A stretch of DNA of 28,143 nt from Larix sibirica (GCA_004151065.3 NWUY0300022530.1:92907-121049), one strand, 5' to 3'. Shown: positions 9,638 through 20,830, counted from the first letter of the stretch. Program-made: numbers and translations. Notes: generated by a model from the sequence alone, not told the origin.

Positions 9638-10162
9638 GAAGATGGGAAACACTTTTTGCTTGTTTTTTACGAAGAAAATTGTAAAATTTTAAATTTTTCA
9701 ACTTCAACCCCTCTAAACTTGTATTTTTTTTAGAATTTCAGCTTGAGGTAAAAAATATATTTTTAGATAATTGTGTTACCTCCATACTCATATTTTTTGT
9801 TAAAAATTATGGACATATACTGGGATAAATTTGGTGTCAGGATAATGATCAACTTATTGATCCGTTATTTTTGTTAGAGATGGCTATTCATTTTGGGGAA
9901 AAAAAAATATATTGTCACAATATACAAATATTGTACTAGTGCATGAACTATTGTTGGGGAATTGTTAGATTTAACCACTATTTTTTATTATTTAATGAAA
10001 TCGAGTAAGACAAAAAATGGCGATGTTTCAACACATTTTCCAATCCATAAATTTGCATTTTGATGTCATCATCACTAATAAAACTAAAAGTACCTTTGTG
10101 AAGAGGACAGGGAGAGGAAGTGCACTATGAGTTTTCCTATTTTTTGGTGTTGTCATTTTGAA
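9638..10162. repeat. Unidentified dispersed repeat, copy 1
   Basis: This 525-bp AT-rich block begins gaagatgggaaacac and ends ggtgttgtcattttgaa. It is repeated in the same orientation at 15765-16323 with high similarity by eye. Copy 1 lacks a segment of roughly 30 bp present in copy 2 (around 15975-16005). No coding potential, terminal inverted repeats or TG/CA ends are obvious. Its left end sits almost at the Gypsy LTR edge, so it may have been cut by that insertion. Confidence 0.8.
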
Positions 10163-10234
10163 GCACGTGGGGTTCACTCAGTGAACTTATTACATAACAC
10201 GACCATTCACAAGATATTAAAGAATATCCCTAAT

Positions 10235-10235
10235 N
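10235..10235. other. Assembly junction (single N)
   Basis: A lone N stands immediately before a pentanucleotide repeat. A contig break at a simple repeat is common; the true gap length is unknown. Confidence 0.75.
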
Positions 10236-10275
10236 TAATGTAACGTTACGTTATGTTACGTTACATTACGTTACA
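10236..10275. repeat. Pentanucleotide microsatellite (TTACG)n, degenerate
   Basis: Eight consecutive 5-bp units from the N onward: taatg, taacg, ttacg, ttatg, ttacg, ttaca, ttacg, ttaca. The array may extend into the gap on its left, so its real length cannot be read here. Confidence 0.85.
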
Positions 10276-12420
10276 ACATCTCCCCCATATTGGCTGTAGA
10301 GCACCTCACTCCTCTCAGTGCAATAATTGAAATTTTGGAGTCCCAAATAAGACAAGGTGGTTAGATTTTTGCTCATAGATAGATAATTTGCAGGGATCAC
10401 TATTTCAGGTTTTTATATTTTAAATTCCTCATTTTATTGCAAGACGAACCCTTACTAAAACAGAGCTTGAGTTCACTAGATATACTGGATAACACTGCAA
10501 TGCCTTTATCTCTACAATGTAACTCGTGCCCTTGTTGGATATCCAGGACAGGATATTGACCGAAGAAAATCGTGTTCCTCAAGAATCAAATACAGTCCTT
10601 AAATTCAAAAAATTCCATAAGTAGAAAATTTTAATGTCAAAGCTATCGACAGACACACAAACCATGTCAGGAAATGTTTCCCAAAATAAGGAAGCAGCAA
10701 TCTGGACCGATACAGGCTGCTATCACGTACTTGTCTAGCACATTCCAGTTTAATGTCCCAACATTTGGGAAGGGGGGAAACGATAAGCATGACATTAAAA
10801 TGAGATAGTTGTTTTCCTAAAAATCTTAGTTAACATATATGCTACATCGTAAAAAGCTCAAAAATCATTAATTGGGTAGATAATCCAAAGCATCCATATG
10901 CAGCAACTCTTTATATTATTCAAGAACAACAATTCAACAAATCCCAAACCTGATGAAGAAATCAACATCAGAACAAAATTTAAAATTTCGAACTAAGACC
11001 AACTCAAGATCTATCCCATAATCAAACCATCTGATTCTCTTCAAGAACTACTGCCAGCTAAATAAATACAAAAGGATTCAAAGATCACCCACCCTAATAA
11101 ACAAGTCAACAACCGGGCATGGACCTTTGGAAAACTTCTTCAAACTTGAAAAAACATTGAACGAAACTATCTTTACAGTCTATCGTGGAAAATGCCAATT
11201 ATTTTCTTCAAGAGATAGTAATAACTGGAATAAAATGAAAATCATTGCTTACCAGAAAACACAAGAAATCTTTTGTGCTAATCACTCCAGTTACGGACTG
11301 TCGAAGAAGCCAAAATAGAGGTTGCAACCTGCAACCTAATGTAATAACCAGATACTCTTCAGGTTTCTCACCCAACAAAGTATCGATTGTCTAAGACCTT
11401 ACAACCAAGCAATTGGGTATTGTATATTGTCTGCAAATCCAGCCACATACAATTATAAGAACCTCATGACTTAACCTGCAACTATGTTCGACAGTTTGTA
11501 GATCCTGAAGTTCGGCATGTGTAAAAAGACACACGAGGTGCCAGAACATGTTACTGAATGAACTTAGATTCAAGTAATGCAAAAGTGTTAACAAACAGGG
11601 GTCTGAAGAAGCAGATGTCTAGCCATTGATGGGTATCTCTCACCGTTCTTGTTAAGCACAGAGAGGGCGACCCCACAACGTAGGAGGTGACAATCAAACA
11701 TTAAAACTGTAATCCATGACCCATGAGATCCCAAAAAGGGAAAATATGTAGCACACAGCCATATTCATTCTATAGAACCAATCACAGAACAAATTATTTC
11801 ATGAACCCAGAAAAATAAAAACAAGAGGTATAAGATAAGCTACAAGGGAAGTAAGACCCAGGAATTTATCCCCACTGGATTAAACAACAAACTTTCTATA
11901 TGGACGAGTCGTGCATAACCCCTTACCTCTTCCTCCACGGATTGTTTTGAAACCTCCTCCGATGTACTTGTTCTTGGGTTTGGCCCTCGAGGAGGTTGTT
12001 CCTCCTCCTCTCGATGACCTGACTCGGTCCGATTAAATCCTCTTATGTGATGGAGGAAGAGGAGCAAACCTTTTTCAAATGAAAATGCAATGTCGACACC
12101 GCAATATCTGAAATGATCCTGGTTTAAATAGCTGTTGAACAAATGATGGTGCACTATCGCTTGGAGTGGGATTCAAGGCTGTGCACATGGGATGGGAGGT
12201 TCATTCCTTCCCCTCTCTCTCTCCCAATGGGTGGTGGTTGAGTCTTGAAGGGGAGAAGCACGCGGTCCTATGTACCATGGACATTTCCTTGTTGGAGAGA
12301 ATTGAAATCAAGCCATTCAAAGTTGACATGGGCTTATGCATGGAGTCAAATGACATGATGTGATTTAATTTTGAATATATTGTTATTAAATTATAGCATT
12401 TTTACAGCTTATATGGAAAT
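10276..12420. other. No recognised gene; unassigned intergenic DNA
   Basis: Short ORFs occur on both strands but none shows a family motif, and none is long enough to stand out. The longest (minus, 12154-11840, 104 codons) has a central E/R/P-rich section from a locally GC-richer stretch (about 11920-12060) and could be chance or an exon remnant. No tRNA, rRNA or LTR structure is visible. A C/T-rich run occurs around 12200-12225. Confidence 0.4.
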
Positions 12421-12458
12421 ATATTTTTTTTTGTTTTTTGTTTTTTGTTTTTTTTTGG
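12421..12458. repeat. Poly-T tract with G interruptions
   Basis: A low-complexity run of T with single G bases (tttttg words). It could be the complement of a poly-A tail of a minus-strand retroposed sequence, but no body that would belong to it is recognised. Confidence 0.7.
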
Positions 12459-12460
12459 TC

Positions 12461-15400
12461 CAAGAATTTGGATGTGATGTTTTTTTATTATTGATTATTC
12501 AAAAATAAAGATTAAAAATATAAAAAATTGTGTTCAAAAAGTTCTTAAATTAGATATTCAAAGTTGGATGTAATATTTTTATTTTTTAAAAACTTAAAAT
12601 TATATTTATTTGATGAATTGTTCTATCTCATAATTTAACACAACTTAGATAGAGTGTAATTCTGATTTGTATATTTGATAGCATAATGCAAAGATTTGGA
12701 GATATGTCATAGCACAATATATAAAGAAAAAACACAATATATAGAAATATGGAAATCCATCGACCATATCGATGTCAGTTCTATGAACCCTTCAACAAAA
12801 ATCATAAAATGATGGGCATCTCTATGATGATTAAGAGCATTAGAAACTATGTCTAAGCCCTTGCCATCTTCTCCATCTTTGTTAACAAAGGGGCACTAGA
12901 GGGAGTTGTAACTTGGTTAGCTTAAGTTGTAACATTGAGGAGGAGGCATTGTGAGCGTGGAAAGAAACTTGTCACTTGAAAAATTACTAGTGATAATAGT
13001 AGCTTTAGTCCAGGAGAATTATATGGTAAGGAGATTACTAATGATGAAAGTGCCAACATTTCAAACCTTGACATTTGTGGATTTTAAAGAGCTCGGTGTT
13101 GTCAGGTTATTACAACTATTGTTCATGTGGTTCTAAAGTGTTCAATTGTAGGTGCACCAAGGATCTCCATTTTGTGTAGATCAATGGTTGGTTTCAAAGG
13201 TAGACTATGTAGTTATAGATCCTTCAAAACAGTTATAGATCTTTTAAAACATCTTCCCTCTTAATCCATGGCACTAGTGGAGGTAACATTTCTAGTGGAA
13301 AAAACATTGGTTTATAAACATCAATCGCATTCAGCCTTTAGCCTATATCTCCATTCTTTGACGAGAGACTAGAGATGGAGGTTATTGTAGTAGTTATGCT
13401 TGGGTTTTTCTTTTTTCTATGTATACCTATTGATGGTTGCATTGCCAATGATTCACAAAAAAAGTAGTGAAAGTTCCCCAATGTGTTCCTCGAGGGAATA
13501 CGGTTGACATGGGGATCCCTAGGTTATATTTGAGTTTTGTTTTGTTGATGCCACCATTTTTGCTTGTGCTCCATATTACAATTGGACTATGGTGATGGCA
13601 TGTTGAGATAGTTGGCCTCTCAAACCCTCTATGAAGAGTCAACATGCCATGGTGCTCATATATATAGGGCTTTCGCTTATAGATTCTACTTCTAGAAGAT
13701 GTCATGGATTAACCCTATATTGGTCATGATCTTGGCTTCCATCACTTATTAAGGATTAATGGTGTAATGGTAAATGGTAGGTGATTTTTTCTTGGTTGGA
13801 AACATTTTTTCCTTGTTTTCTATATTCTAAAAAAATCTCAGTTGATTTCCATGAAGTTTTATTACCAAGGTTTTATTTCAAATTTAAGTCATTGTCTTTC
13901 ATGGTGGTTTTAGTTTACATGACAACCTCTGGTAGGAGCATAGATATAGGAAATGGACCCTATTTCGAGAGTTATGAAGTGGTGCCCACTATATTGGTTA
14001 GTGGGAAAGTTGGCTTCGAGAAAGGGGTGAGTTTTGATTCCCATCAAGGTGCAATTTAAGACCAACCTAATGAAATCCCTTTAAGACCAACTAAGGTCTT
14101 TTGAACCTTAATTTCAAAGGGCTTTGTCAATTAGGACTTCAATGGTTCGATCTTATTTTTAGGACCTTTCATAAACGATTCATCAAGACCTTACTTTATT
14201 GACCCTTTGTTTAAGGACATTAGGTCCTTACCTAGCTTTAGGTTTTGTCCTTTAAGTTTTGGGGTTTTGGGTAATGGATGTCATTGGTTGCAGAAATTGG
14301 TTGGAATGTCATTTTGAGAAAGTGTTGGAAAGAAGGATGACCATGTGCTTGTTCCTAATTTGGGTTCTCTCACAAGTGTTTATATAAGTATATGCTTGTT
14401 TTTCTCATTCAAATATACAATGTAGTGATTCCTAAACTTAATTTATCTTCGATGCCTAAAAAATGTGCATTCCTATTTTTAGTCTTGTCAATTTTGATGC
14501 ATTATGGGCTTATTTTTAAAGAACTTGATTTGATTCATTCTAGATTTCGCTCATTGTCTATGGTGTTTTGAGAGAATATGGACTTTAGCTTTAGTTTTAA
14601 GTAAGTGTGATGGATTTGAGTTGTTCATGTTCATTAGTTACCCACTTGTTCTTCGTGGTTTGAATGGTCTATCATTAGTTACTAACATGTTCATTGTGAT
14701 TTGGAAGATCTACACATACCATATATGAATTTAATGTTGGTCTTTGATTTTATTTATTCGAATTATTCATGTAAGAGGGATGCAGAACAAAATATGACCT
14801 TTATGAATACTAATTTGAAAATAATGGATTTATGAACCCACTCATATTCTTATCGTATAAACTAAAATGGCAAGTGCAAAAATCTCTAAATTCCTAAAAA
14901 TGGGTATTATGGTAACCTTGTTTCAACTTTTAGTCATTGTACTTTCATGGTGGTTTTGGTTCACACAATGGTCATGATAATAATGAGGCAAATAACTCTA
15001 GTAGAATGTGGTAATAACCAAGCAAAGAAGTAGGACCATAGCTCCAACAAAATGTGGCCATGGTCATGTGAGCATTTTTGTTTCCTTATTAATTATCGAG
15101 ACTATTTCTAAGCTATTGGCCTTCCCTTGAGGTGCATTGAAATGGCTTAATTATCCCCTTTTATGCATGTGTGATTAAGTAGCATTTATTTACAGTGCAA
15201 TCCACATATTGTCTAAGTTTAACTTGTTTAATGAAATATGTAAACAAGACTTATAATTTAAAGGTGCTTGGTTGCTTTTGCAAGAATATAGGAAGGGCCA
15301 CTCAGGAGTCATTATACTTGATCCCCCATATGTTATACACCATTTACATAATTGTTAGTCCATGTTTTGAGATGTTTCTAATCTAGACCAATATTTTTTA

Positions 15401-15764
15401 GATGTTGCTAGTTTAGACTAGTGTGACTGTGACATTACTATTTTTGTTGTTTTTATAATTTTTATTTATGTATTTAGCGTATGACTTGCAATAATGTACA
15501 TCTTCACAACATTTTATTCCATCTTAAATTTGGTTCTCCACATTGTTTTCCCATCCTTATATTCAATATGGTAAATGAATTCACTAAGATAATCTTTAGT
15601 TGATACATCAAATATTGTTGGTGTTTTAGTTGCTTATAAGTAGGGAATTTACCTTAATTCTTGTTGTTGGTGTTGAAGTAGGGCCAAATTTACCACTATG
15701 TAAATTGTTTAATTATAAGGTGTAATTGTTGATGCCCGTTAAATTTGTCTTAATATTTTCTTAA
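12461..15764. other. No recognised gene; AT-rich intergenic DNA
   Basis: ORFs are short (the longest near 92 codons at 13427-13705 minus and 13781-14059 plus) and carry no motif I know. A phrase near 13890 (cattgtctttcatggtggttt) recurs loosely near 14935, suggesting an old internal duplication or dispersed repeat. The sequence looks like decayed intergenic or repeat DNA. Confidence 0.45.
13211..13250. repeat. 20-bp tandem repeat, two copies
   Basis: agttatagatccttcaaaac is followed directly by the same 20 bases with two changes. This is a small local duplication with no gene context. Confidence 0.85.
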
Positions 15765-16323
15765 GAAGATGGGAAACACCTTTTGCTTGTCCTTGGTGAA
15801 GAAAATTGTAAAATTTTACGTTTTTTCAACTTCAATCCCTCTAAAGTCATATTTTCTTTGAGAATTTCACTTTGAGGTTAAAAAAAATATTTGTAGATAA
15901 TTGTGTTACCTCCACACTAATATTTTTTTGTAAAACAAATTATGAACATATATTGGGATAAATTTGGTGTTTACTAACTGCATATAATTTAAAAGTTTAC
16001 ATTAGGATAATGAGTGAGTTACTGATCAGTTGTGTTCGTTAGAGATGGTTATTCATTTCAGCGAAAAAAATATTGTCACAATCTACAAATATTGTACTAG
16101 TGCATGAACTCTTCTTGGGGAATTGTTAGATTTAACCACTATTTTTTATTATTTAATGAAATAGAGTAAGAAAAAAAATGGTGATGTTTCAACACATTTT
16201 GTGATCCATCGATTTGTGTTTTGATGTCATCATCACTAAGAAAACTAAAAGTACCTTTGTGAAGAGGACAGAGAGAGGAAGTGCACTATGATTTTTCCTA
16301 TTTTTTGGTGTTTTCGTTTTGAA
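15765..16323. repeat. Unidentified dispersed repeat, copy 2
   Basis: Same block as 9638-10162, same orientation, about 6.1 kb away. It shares gaagatgggaaacacc at the start and ctattttttggtgtt near the end, with the core words attgttagatttaaccactatttttt and gtacctttgtgaagaggacag between. It is longer by a segment near 15975-16005. The flanks differ from copy 1 on both sides, so the repeat edges are close to these positions. Confidence 0.8.
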
Positions 16324-16853
16324 TATATTGAATTTTCATTGCAGACAATTTTCAAAATAGTGAAATTTTGAAGTGATAGAGTTTAGAATAAAATTATTAA
16401 TTTAATAGCTATTATTGATGAAAACAAACAATTCTTATATAATTAGAAACTAGATTTAGAGATGAATCCATTGGTACCAAGTCTGACAAATAATATTGAA
16501 AATTTGCATGGGTTTGGCCTCTCTGAAGTTGTAGTTTTTTGAAAAATGCAGGAGATTTTTTAAAAACATTTTACCAGAAACTCTAGTCTGAGAAAAAATC
16601 TCGGCCAAGAGTTTTCTACCAACTCTTGGTTGAGAGTTTTAAGCTCTCAAATGAGAGTATTCTTTTTGAAGTATACAGCTCTAATTGAATAAAACTCTCG
16701 GTCGAAAGTTTAAAACAACACACTCCAAAATGTTTTTACCAACTTCGCATTTTCACCCTATAGTGTTTGAAAACATTCCTTGAATCCAAGTATGACGATG
16801 CTTCCCAATGACAGTTCTATAGGAATGTTTGTCTTTGTTTCTTTCCCCCATGA
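16324..16853. other. Non-coding AT-rich stretch with palindromic cluster
   Basis: No gene is seen. The stretch is marked by repeated palindromic words around 16600-16710 (listed separately). Otherwise it is plain AT-rich DNA. Confidence 0.5.
16600..16634. repeat. Inverted repeat / hairpin
   Basis: Arms ctcggccaagagtt (16600-16613) and aactcttggttgag (16621-16634) pair at 12 of 14 positions in DNA terms around a 7-base loop. Two shorter palindromes follow: ctctcaa/atgagag at 16644-16657 and aactctcggtcgaaagttt near 16690-16710. All are variants of a CTC...GAG word. Confidence 0.75.
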
Positions 16854-16854
16854 C

Positions 16855-17330
16855 TAAATCGTGTACCATCCACCATTATCATCTGAATCATGAGATAAAT
16901 AATATTGTATAAATTCATCGACAAGAATGTCATCCGAGAAATCCTCAATTGAGGAGGATAAATAGTCCATCAACCCACAAGCCCAATGTGTAGAACTTCC
17001 TTTAATTTCTCCAGTTCTCATGCACTTGACCTTAGAATCCAAGTTCACTGTAACCATTCAACACCATCTTCATTTATCCCATTTTGCACTTCGCCTAAAA
17101 TTAGTTCTCTTATACTCTTTCTAGGTGTTGCTTCACCACTAAATCGTCGTCGCTTTTGAAGTTTAACTGGAGCAGTATTTTATCAAAATGGCATGGAAGC
17201 ATCACAGTCTCAATTTTCACACTGTTTGCCAAAGAGTCTATGCCTTCAAATGGAAGATGTGCTCTGTAAGCTTCCGTTGATTTTAGGCAGATAGGTAGTC
17301 CTGGAAGTGGAAATCTCGCCCATCATCACA
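16855..17330 (-). pseudogene. Unidentified coding-like remnant
   Basis: On the minus strand, 17057-16854 is open for 67 codons with balanced, non-simple composition (STHWACGLMDYLSSSIED, then an acidic end and a TAG stop). Upstream, another frame (about 17170-17050) reads KLQKRRRFSGEATPRKSIRE with a basic cluster and stops near the junction, and a third open frame (about 17330-17120) includes AYRAHLPFEGIDSLANSV. Such composition is less AT-driven than the surrounding ORFs, so these may be pieces of an old host or retroposed gene broken by frameshifts or introns. I do not recognise the family. Confidence 0.3.
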
Positions 17331-17940
17331 TACTCAATAATAACTCCCAATATGTATTGAATGGTCCAATTGATTTGATATACTCATAATCAATTTTATA
17401 ATTTATACTCGTCTACCATTTTATTCCAAAGCAATAATGAATTCGTACTATACACTTTCACATAAATTAGTTTAGCATTAAAATTTGTGGCAACACTCCC
17501 TAATATAGTACATTTGAACCTATATCACATTCGTAAATTTTAGTGGAGTATAGATCTATAAAAAGAATGAGCAGGATATATTTGTTACTTATAATGAAGG
17601 AAATATGAACAGATATTGTGACAGACAAACGCTTACGGCCCGGTTTTGATGTTCTGGTATCCTCTCCTGCCATCAGTATCCTCCTTTCTTCCTATTTTTA
17701 GTACATTCAACCTCTTCCAACTTCCATTATTTCGTTATGTCTGATTTTGAGTTGAAGGGCAAATAGAATTGTGAAGGTAGCTTTCGTTTGTTGTTTCATT
17801 CCATACATGTTATTAGTAATATTGTCTCCCAATGCTTCTTTATAGATATATTTTAATACTTCTCAATACTTCTTTATTATACATGCCAAGTTGGGCATGT
17901 ATATTGTAATTGTAATAGATTTGTAGTCAACTGATAATGA
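17331..17940. other. No recognised gene
   Basis: AT-rich sequence between the remnant above and the LINE. It includes words such as aatacttctcaatacttctttatt, a loose short repeat near 17840-17880. No LINE ORF1 or endonuclease domain is recognisable here, so the LINE is truncated on this side. Confidence 0.45.
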
Positions 17941-17962
17941 CTATTCCTGGATTTTCGGAAGA

Positions 17963-18710
17963 TTGTATGCCCCTTTTAACTCAACTTTCATTGTGCTTAT
18001 TCCCAAATCTGATCATCCCCAAAACTTTGATGACTTCATGCCGATCTCTCTATGCAATGGCATTTATAAAATTATTGCAAAAATCATTGTGCGCAGATTA
18101 AAGGAGATTCTATTGACTCAATCTCAAGTGAACAATTTCGGTTCTTAACATGCATACAAATTCATGAGGCAATAGGAGTTGCACAGGAGGGCCTCCACAT
18201 CATAAAAATAAGAAATCTTAAGGGGGCAATGATCAAGATTGATTTGTCAAAAGCTTATAACAGAGTAAATTGGATCTATATCCGGTTTCTCCTAACTCAT
18301 TTAGGCTTTAAGGTGGATTTCATAAATTGGATAGTGTGTTGTATTCAGTTGGTCTCTTTCGCTGTGCTGATTAATGGGGCAGCCCCCCCCTTCTTCCACG
18401 CCGAAAGGGGTCTACGCCAAGGCTTTCCATTGTCCCTCTACTCTTCCTTCTGGTGGCAAAAGGACTTAACAAGGCTTTAAAGGAAGCAAACAGAATCGAA
18501 GTTTTCATGGGATCCAGGTCTCCCATCTTCTCAAGACATCCCATCTCCTTTTCATTGCTGACATTTTAGTTTTCTGTGATGGCTCCAAAAGGGACATGGA
18601 TAAGTTGGTCGACATCTTGGACCTCTTTAGCAGAGCTACATGTATGGTAGTTAATGAAAGGAAATCCTCCTACTCTTGTCTAAACTTGGAGGAAGAATAA
18701 AGATACATAC
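17963..18710 (+). pseudogene. LINE reverse transcriptase remnant
   Basis: The first open piece (17963-18148) has NSTFIVLIPKSDHPQNFDDF, then MPISLCNGIYKIIAKIIVRR, the first blocks of L1-type RT (usual form RPISLCN). A frame change follows; 18229-18480 reads MIKIDLSKAYNRVNW (motif A, first Asp kept, the second usual Asp now Asn), VLINGAAPPFF and GLRQGFPLS (usual form GLRQGDPLS). In a further frame at 18554-18577 the catalytic box reads IADILVFC where family members have FADD, so one Asp codon is missing and Phe is Ile; VVNERKSS follows. It needs at least two frame changes and has a damaged active site. Confidence 0.88.
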
Positions 18711-18799
18711 AATCTTTACTTCCTTTTCAGAAGTTAGAATTTGATGAAGGCCACAAGTACCTTTGTTTCCACTTAAAACCCAATAATTATAGAAAAGTG

Positions 18800-19486
18800 G
18801 AGTGGAATGGATGTGGTTGCTAGCAAAAATTGACAAAGGGTTACAATCTTGGAGTCACAAGTGGATTTCAAGAGCTGGAATATTGGTGTTGATAAAATCT
18901 GCCTTGGAATCCATACCAGTATATTGGATGTCCCTTGCTTGGATTCCGAAGAGGACATTGGAAAATGTCTGAAGAAAGTGCTTCTCTTTCCTTTGGAAGG
19001 GGCAAAGGGAACAAGGCACTTTTGCTTGGGTTTGTTGGGAAATAATTGCCATGCCAAAAGCCACAGGGATTGGGGTCTGAAGAACATCTTTCTCTTTTCT
19101 GAAGCCCTGGCGGTAAAAGGAATTTGGAGATTGATCTCATCTAAAAGTTTATGGACTAAGGTCGTCACCAGAAATATATTGTTCCAGAATATCTGGAGGA
19201 GTGGATCTGAAAGCCCAACAAAAGGTAGTCAAATATCTTTGTTATTTGGAATGCAGTTTTGCAAGCCTTTGAATTAGTTGGGGATGGCCTTTCCTGGAAG
19301 GTAGGCAATGGGCATAGATTTAGTTTGGGATTGGACCCATGGCCGGGAAGCGGAAGAGCCCATATCCTCCCCTAGTCCATTTTAACCATGCTACAGGACC
19401 AAGGATATTATCACCTTTCATAGGTTGTCATTCCCCCATCCACGACCCTGTGGAGCTAAGGTTGGAAGTCTGCAATACAATTAAAT
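18800..19486 (+). pseudogene. LINE post-RT connector remnant
   Basis: In the plus frame from about 18809 the sequence reads WLLAKIDKGLQSWSHKW, then ISRAGILVLIKSALESIPVY and WMSLAWIPKR, matching the conserved region after RT in plant LINEs (W..k.LS.aGr..Lik.vl.aiP.Y.ms). A TGA interrupts at about 18970, then FLWKGQ and a W-rich segment continue. Near 19280-19360 SWKVGNGHRFSLGLDPWPG corresponds to the W.ig.G....f..D.W motif. Open frames listed on the other strand here are shadows. Confidence 0.75.
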
Positions 19487-19890
19487 TTGGAAGGCGATGA
19501 TGGAAGAGCCTGGAATGAATACATGAATGCTTTAGGCCGAGGTTACATTAGAATTCTGGACAGGGAGGATGAATTAATCTGGGCATTGGATGCCATAGGT
19601 TCCTACACCCCCAAAGCTAGATACCTTCAACTAATCAAAAATATAATTCCAGGAGATCCTATGTGGTGGTGGAAAGGGCTTTGGAAATACAAATGTCCTT
19701 CCAAAGCCAAGCTATTAATGTGGTGTATATAGGAAAACAAAGTTCCAACATGGGACATTCTACAAAAGAGGCAGCTTGCTAGGCCTGGTTGTTGTCCCCT
19801 ATGCAAGGATAGCCGAGAGAATGCACACCATCTATTTCTTTCGTGTCCTTATTCAAAGGCAGTATGGACTGAAAGTGCTAGACTCTTGTC
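19487..19890 (+). pseudogene. LINE zf-RVT zinc-binding domain remnant
   Basis: Open from 19487 (EDELIWALDAIGSYTPKARY, then WWWKGLWKYKCPSKAKLLMW) to a TAG at about 19730, then continuing in the same frame as VPTWDILQKRQLARPG and CCPLCKDSRENAHHLFLSCP with KAVW. C-x2-C followed by H-H and C is the zinc-binding pattern of the reverse-transcriptase zinc-binding domain of plant LINEs. The RNase H that follows is in another frame, shifted somewhere around 19850-19900. Confidence 0.82.
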
Positions 19891-20684
19891 AGGGAGACAG
19901 CATGGTAGAAGCTCTACTAAACTGGACTCAAAATTCAGCAAATCGTCCTATCAGACTCATTAGAGCCCTTCCTCTCATCATCTGTTGGGGGATTTGGCTG
20001 GCACGAAACAACTCCATCTTTCGTGACCCTCTGAAAGCGACCAATTTGGTTGCTACTCAAGGCTTGAGCATCCTCTCCTTCTTCCCTCAAGAAAAAGGGG
20101 CCCTTGCCATCAGGATTATAACAGAAGAATCCATAAACAAACAAATCCCGTGGGGATATTTTGATGGAGCGGCCCAAGGAGTGCCTTCAGCTTGCGGTGG
20201 TGGAAGTGTCCTCTACCTCTCTGACACCCATTTTTTCAAGATCAAAGCTAGGTTGGGAAACGGTTCAAACAATTTTGCCGAACTTCTATCCTTAAAACTT
20301 CTCCTCTTATTTGCTTTGGAAAAAGGATGCAATAACATCCAAATGTTCAGCGATTCTATGCTTGTCATAAATTGGGTAAAGGAGGTCCGGCAGTGTCATA
20401 ATGTACAACTGGATGCTTTACTTGAAGAGATAAAGTTAATAAAAATAAGATTTGACTCGTACAAGGAACGTAACAGGATTGTTGATGCCTTATCTAAAGA
20501 AGGTCTGCAATTAGATGTAGGTCAATGGATTATATCAGAACATCAAAATGAAGATCATTTCGAATTCTATCACAGGCTTTTCATAGAAGGGACAAAGTTA
20601 CAGCAGGGCATTAAAGTGAACATGAATCCTTTTTATGATTTTTATTTTTTGCTCGATATTTCAGACCAAAAGTTTATGGTTTAA
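19890..20684 (+). pseudogene. LINE RNase H domain, all four catalytic acids kept
   Basis: The frame is open from 19776 to 20684 (302 codons), but the first ~35 codons cross the zf-RVT region in the wrong frame. In that numbering, IRALPLIICWGIWLARNNSI precedes the RNase H fold: YFDGAAQG (D130), NNFAELLSLK (E169), MFSDSMLVINWV (D193) and NRIVDALSKEG (D237). These are the DEDD acids of RNase H1-like enzymes, which cut RNA in RNA:DNA hybrids. The tail (FYHRLFIEGTK onward) matches nothing I know. The domain is intact though the RT before it is broken, so its conservation is probably just chance survival. Confidence 0.85.
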
Positions 20685-20830
20685 TTTAAGCATACATGTA
20701 CAAGAAGGACTCTTAGAACATTTTTACAGACTTTCTTTTAGAACGGCTGGCCGTGACCCCTTTTTTGGCAGAAAGGACATATATCCTTGATATGTAATTT
20801 TATTTTCATATAATAAAATTGCGATTTATT

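Larger units (their letters stand above)
17941..20830 (+). mobile_element. 5'-truncated L1-type LINE remnant
   Basis: Plus-strand domains in order: RT (from about 17963), post-RT connector, zf-RVT zinc-binding region, plant-type RNase H, then a short 3' UTR with aataaaatt near 20812. This order is typical of plant L1-clade non-LTR retrotransposons. The nucleic-acid-binding ORF1 and the endonuclease that normally precede RT are absent, as expected from incomplete reverse transcription. Several frameshifts and stops inactivate it. A clear poly-A tail and target-site duplication were not identified, so the end position is approximate. Confidence 0.85.

Noticed and set aside
14040-14230. Possible inverted repeat around tttaagaccaac and ttaggac words
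   Set aside because: Pairing is weak and interrupted; it does not stand out from the repetitive local wording.
9638-16323. The two direct repeats as LTRs of a complete element
   Set aside because: No PBS next to copy 1, no PPT before copy 2, no TG/CA ends and no coding domains between them; an N also lies inside. Left open as a finding only.
18651-19168. Several overlapping minus-strand ORFs of 60-131 codons
   Set aside because: They lie opposite LINE connector sequence whose plus-strand motifs are recognisable.
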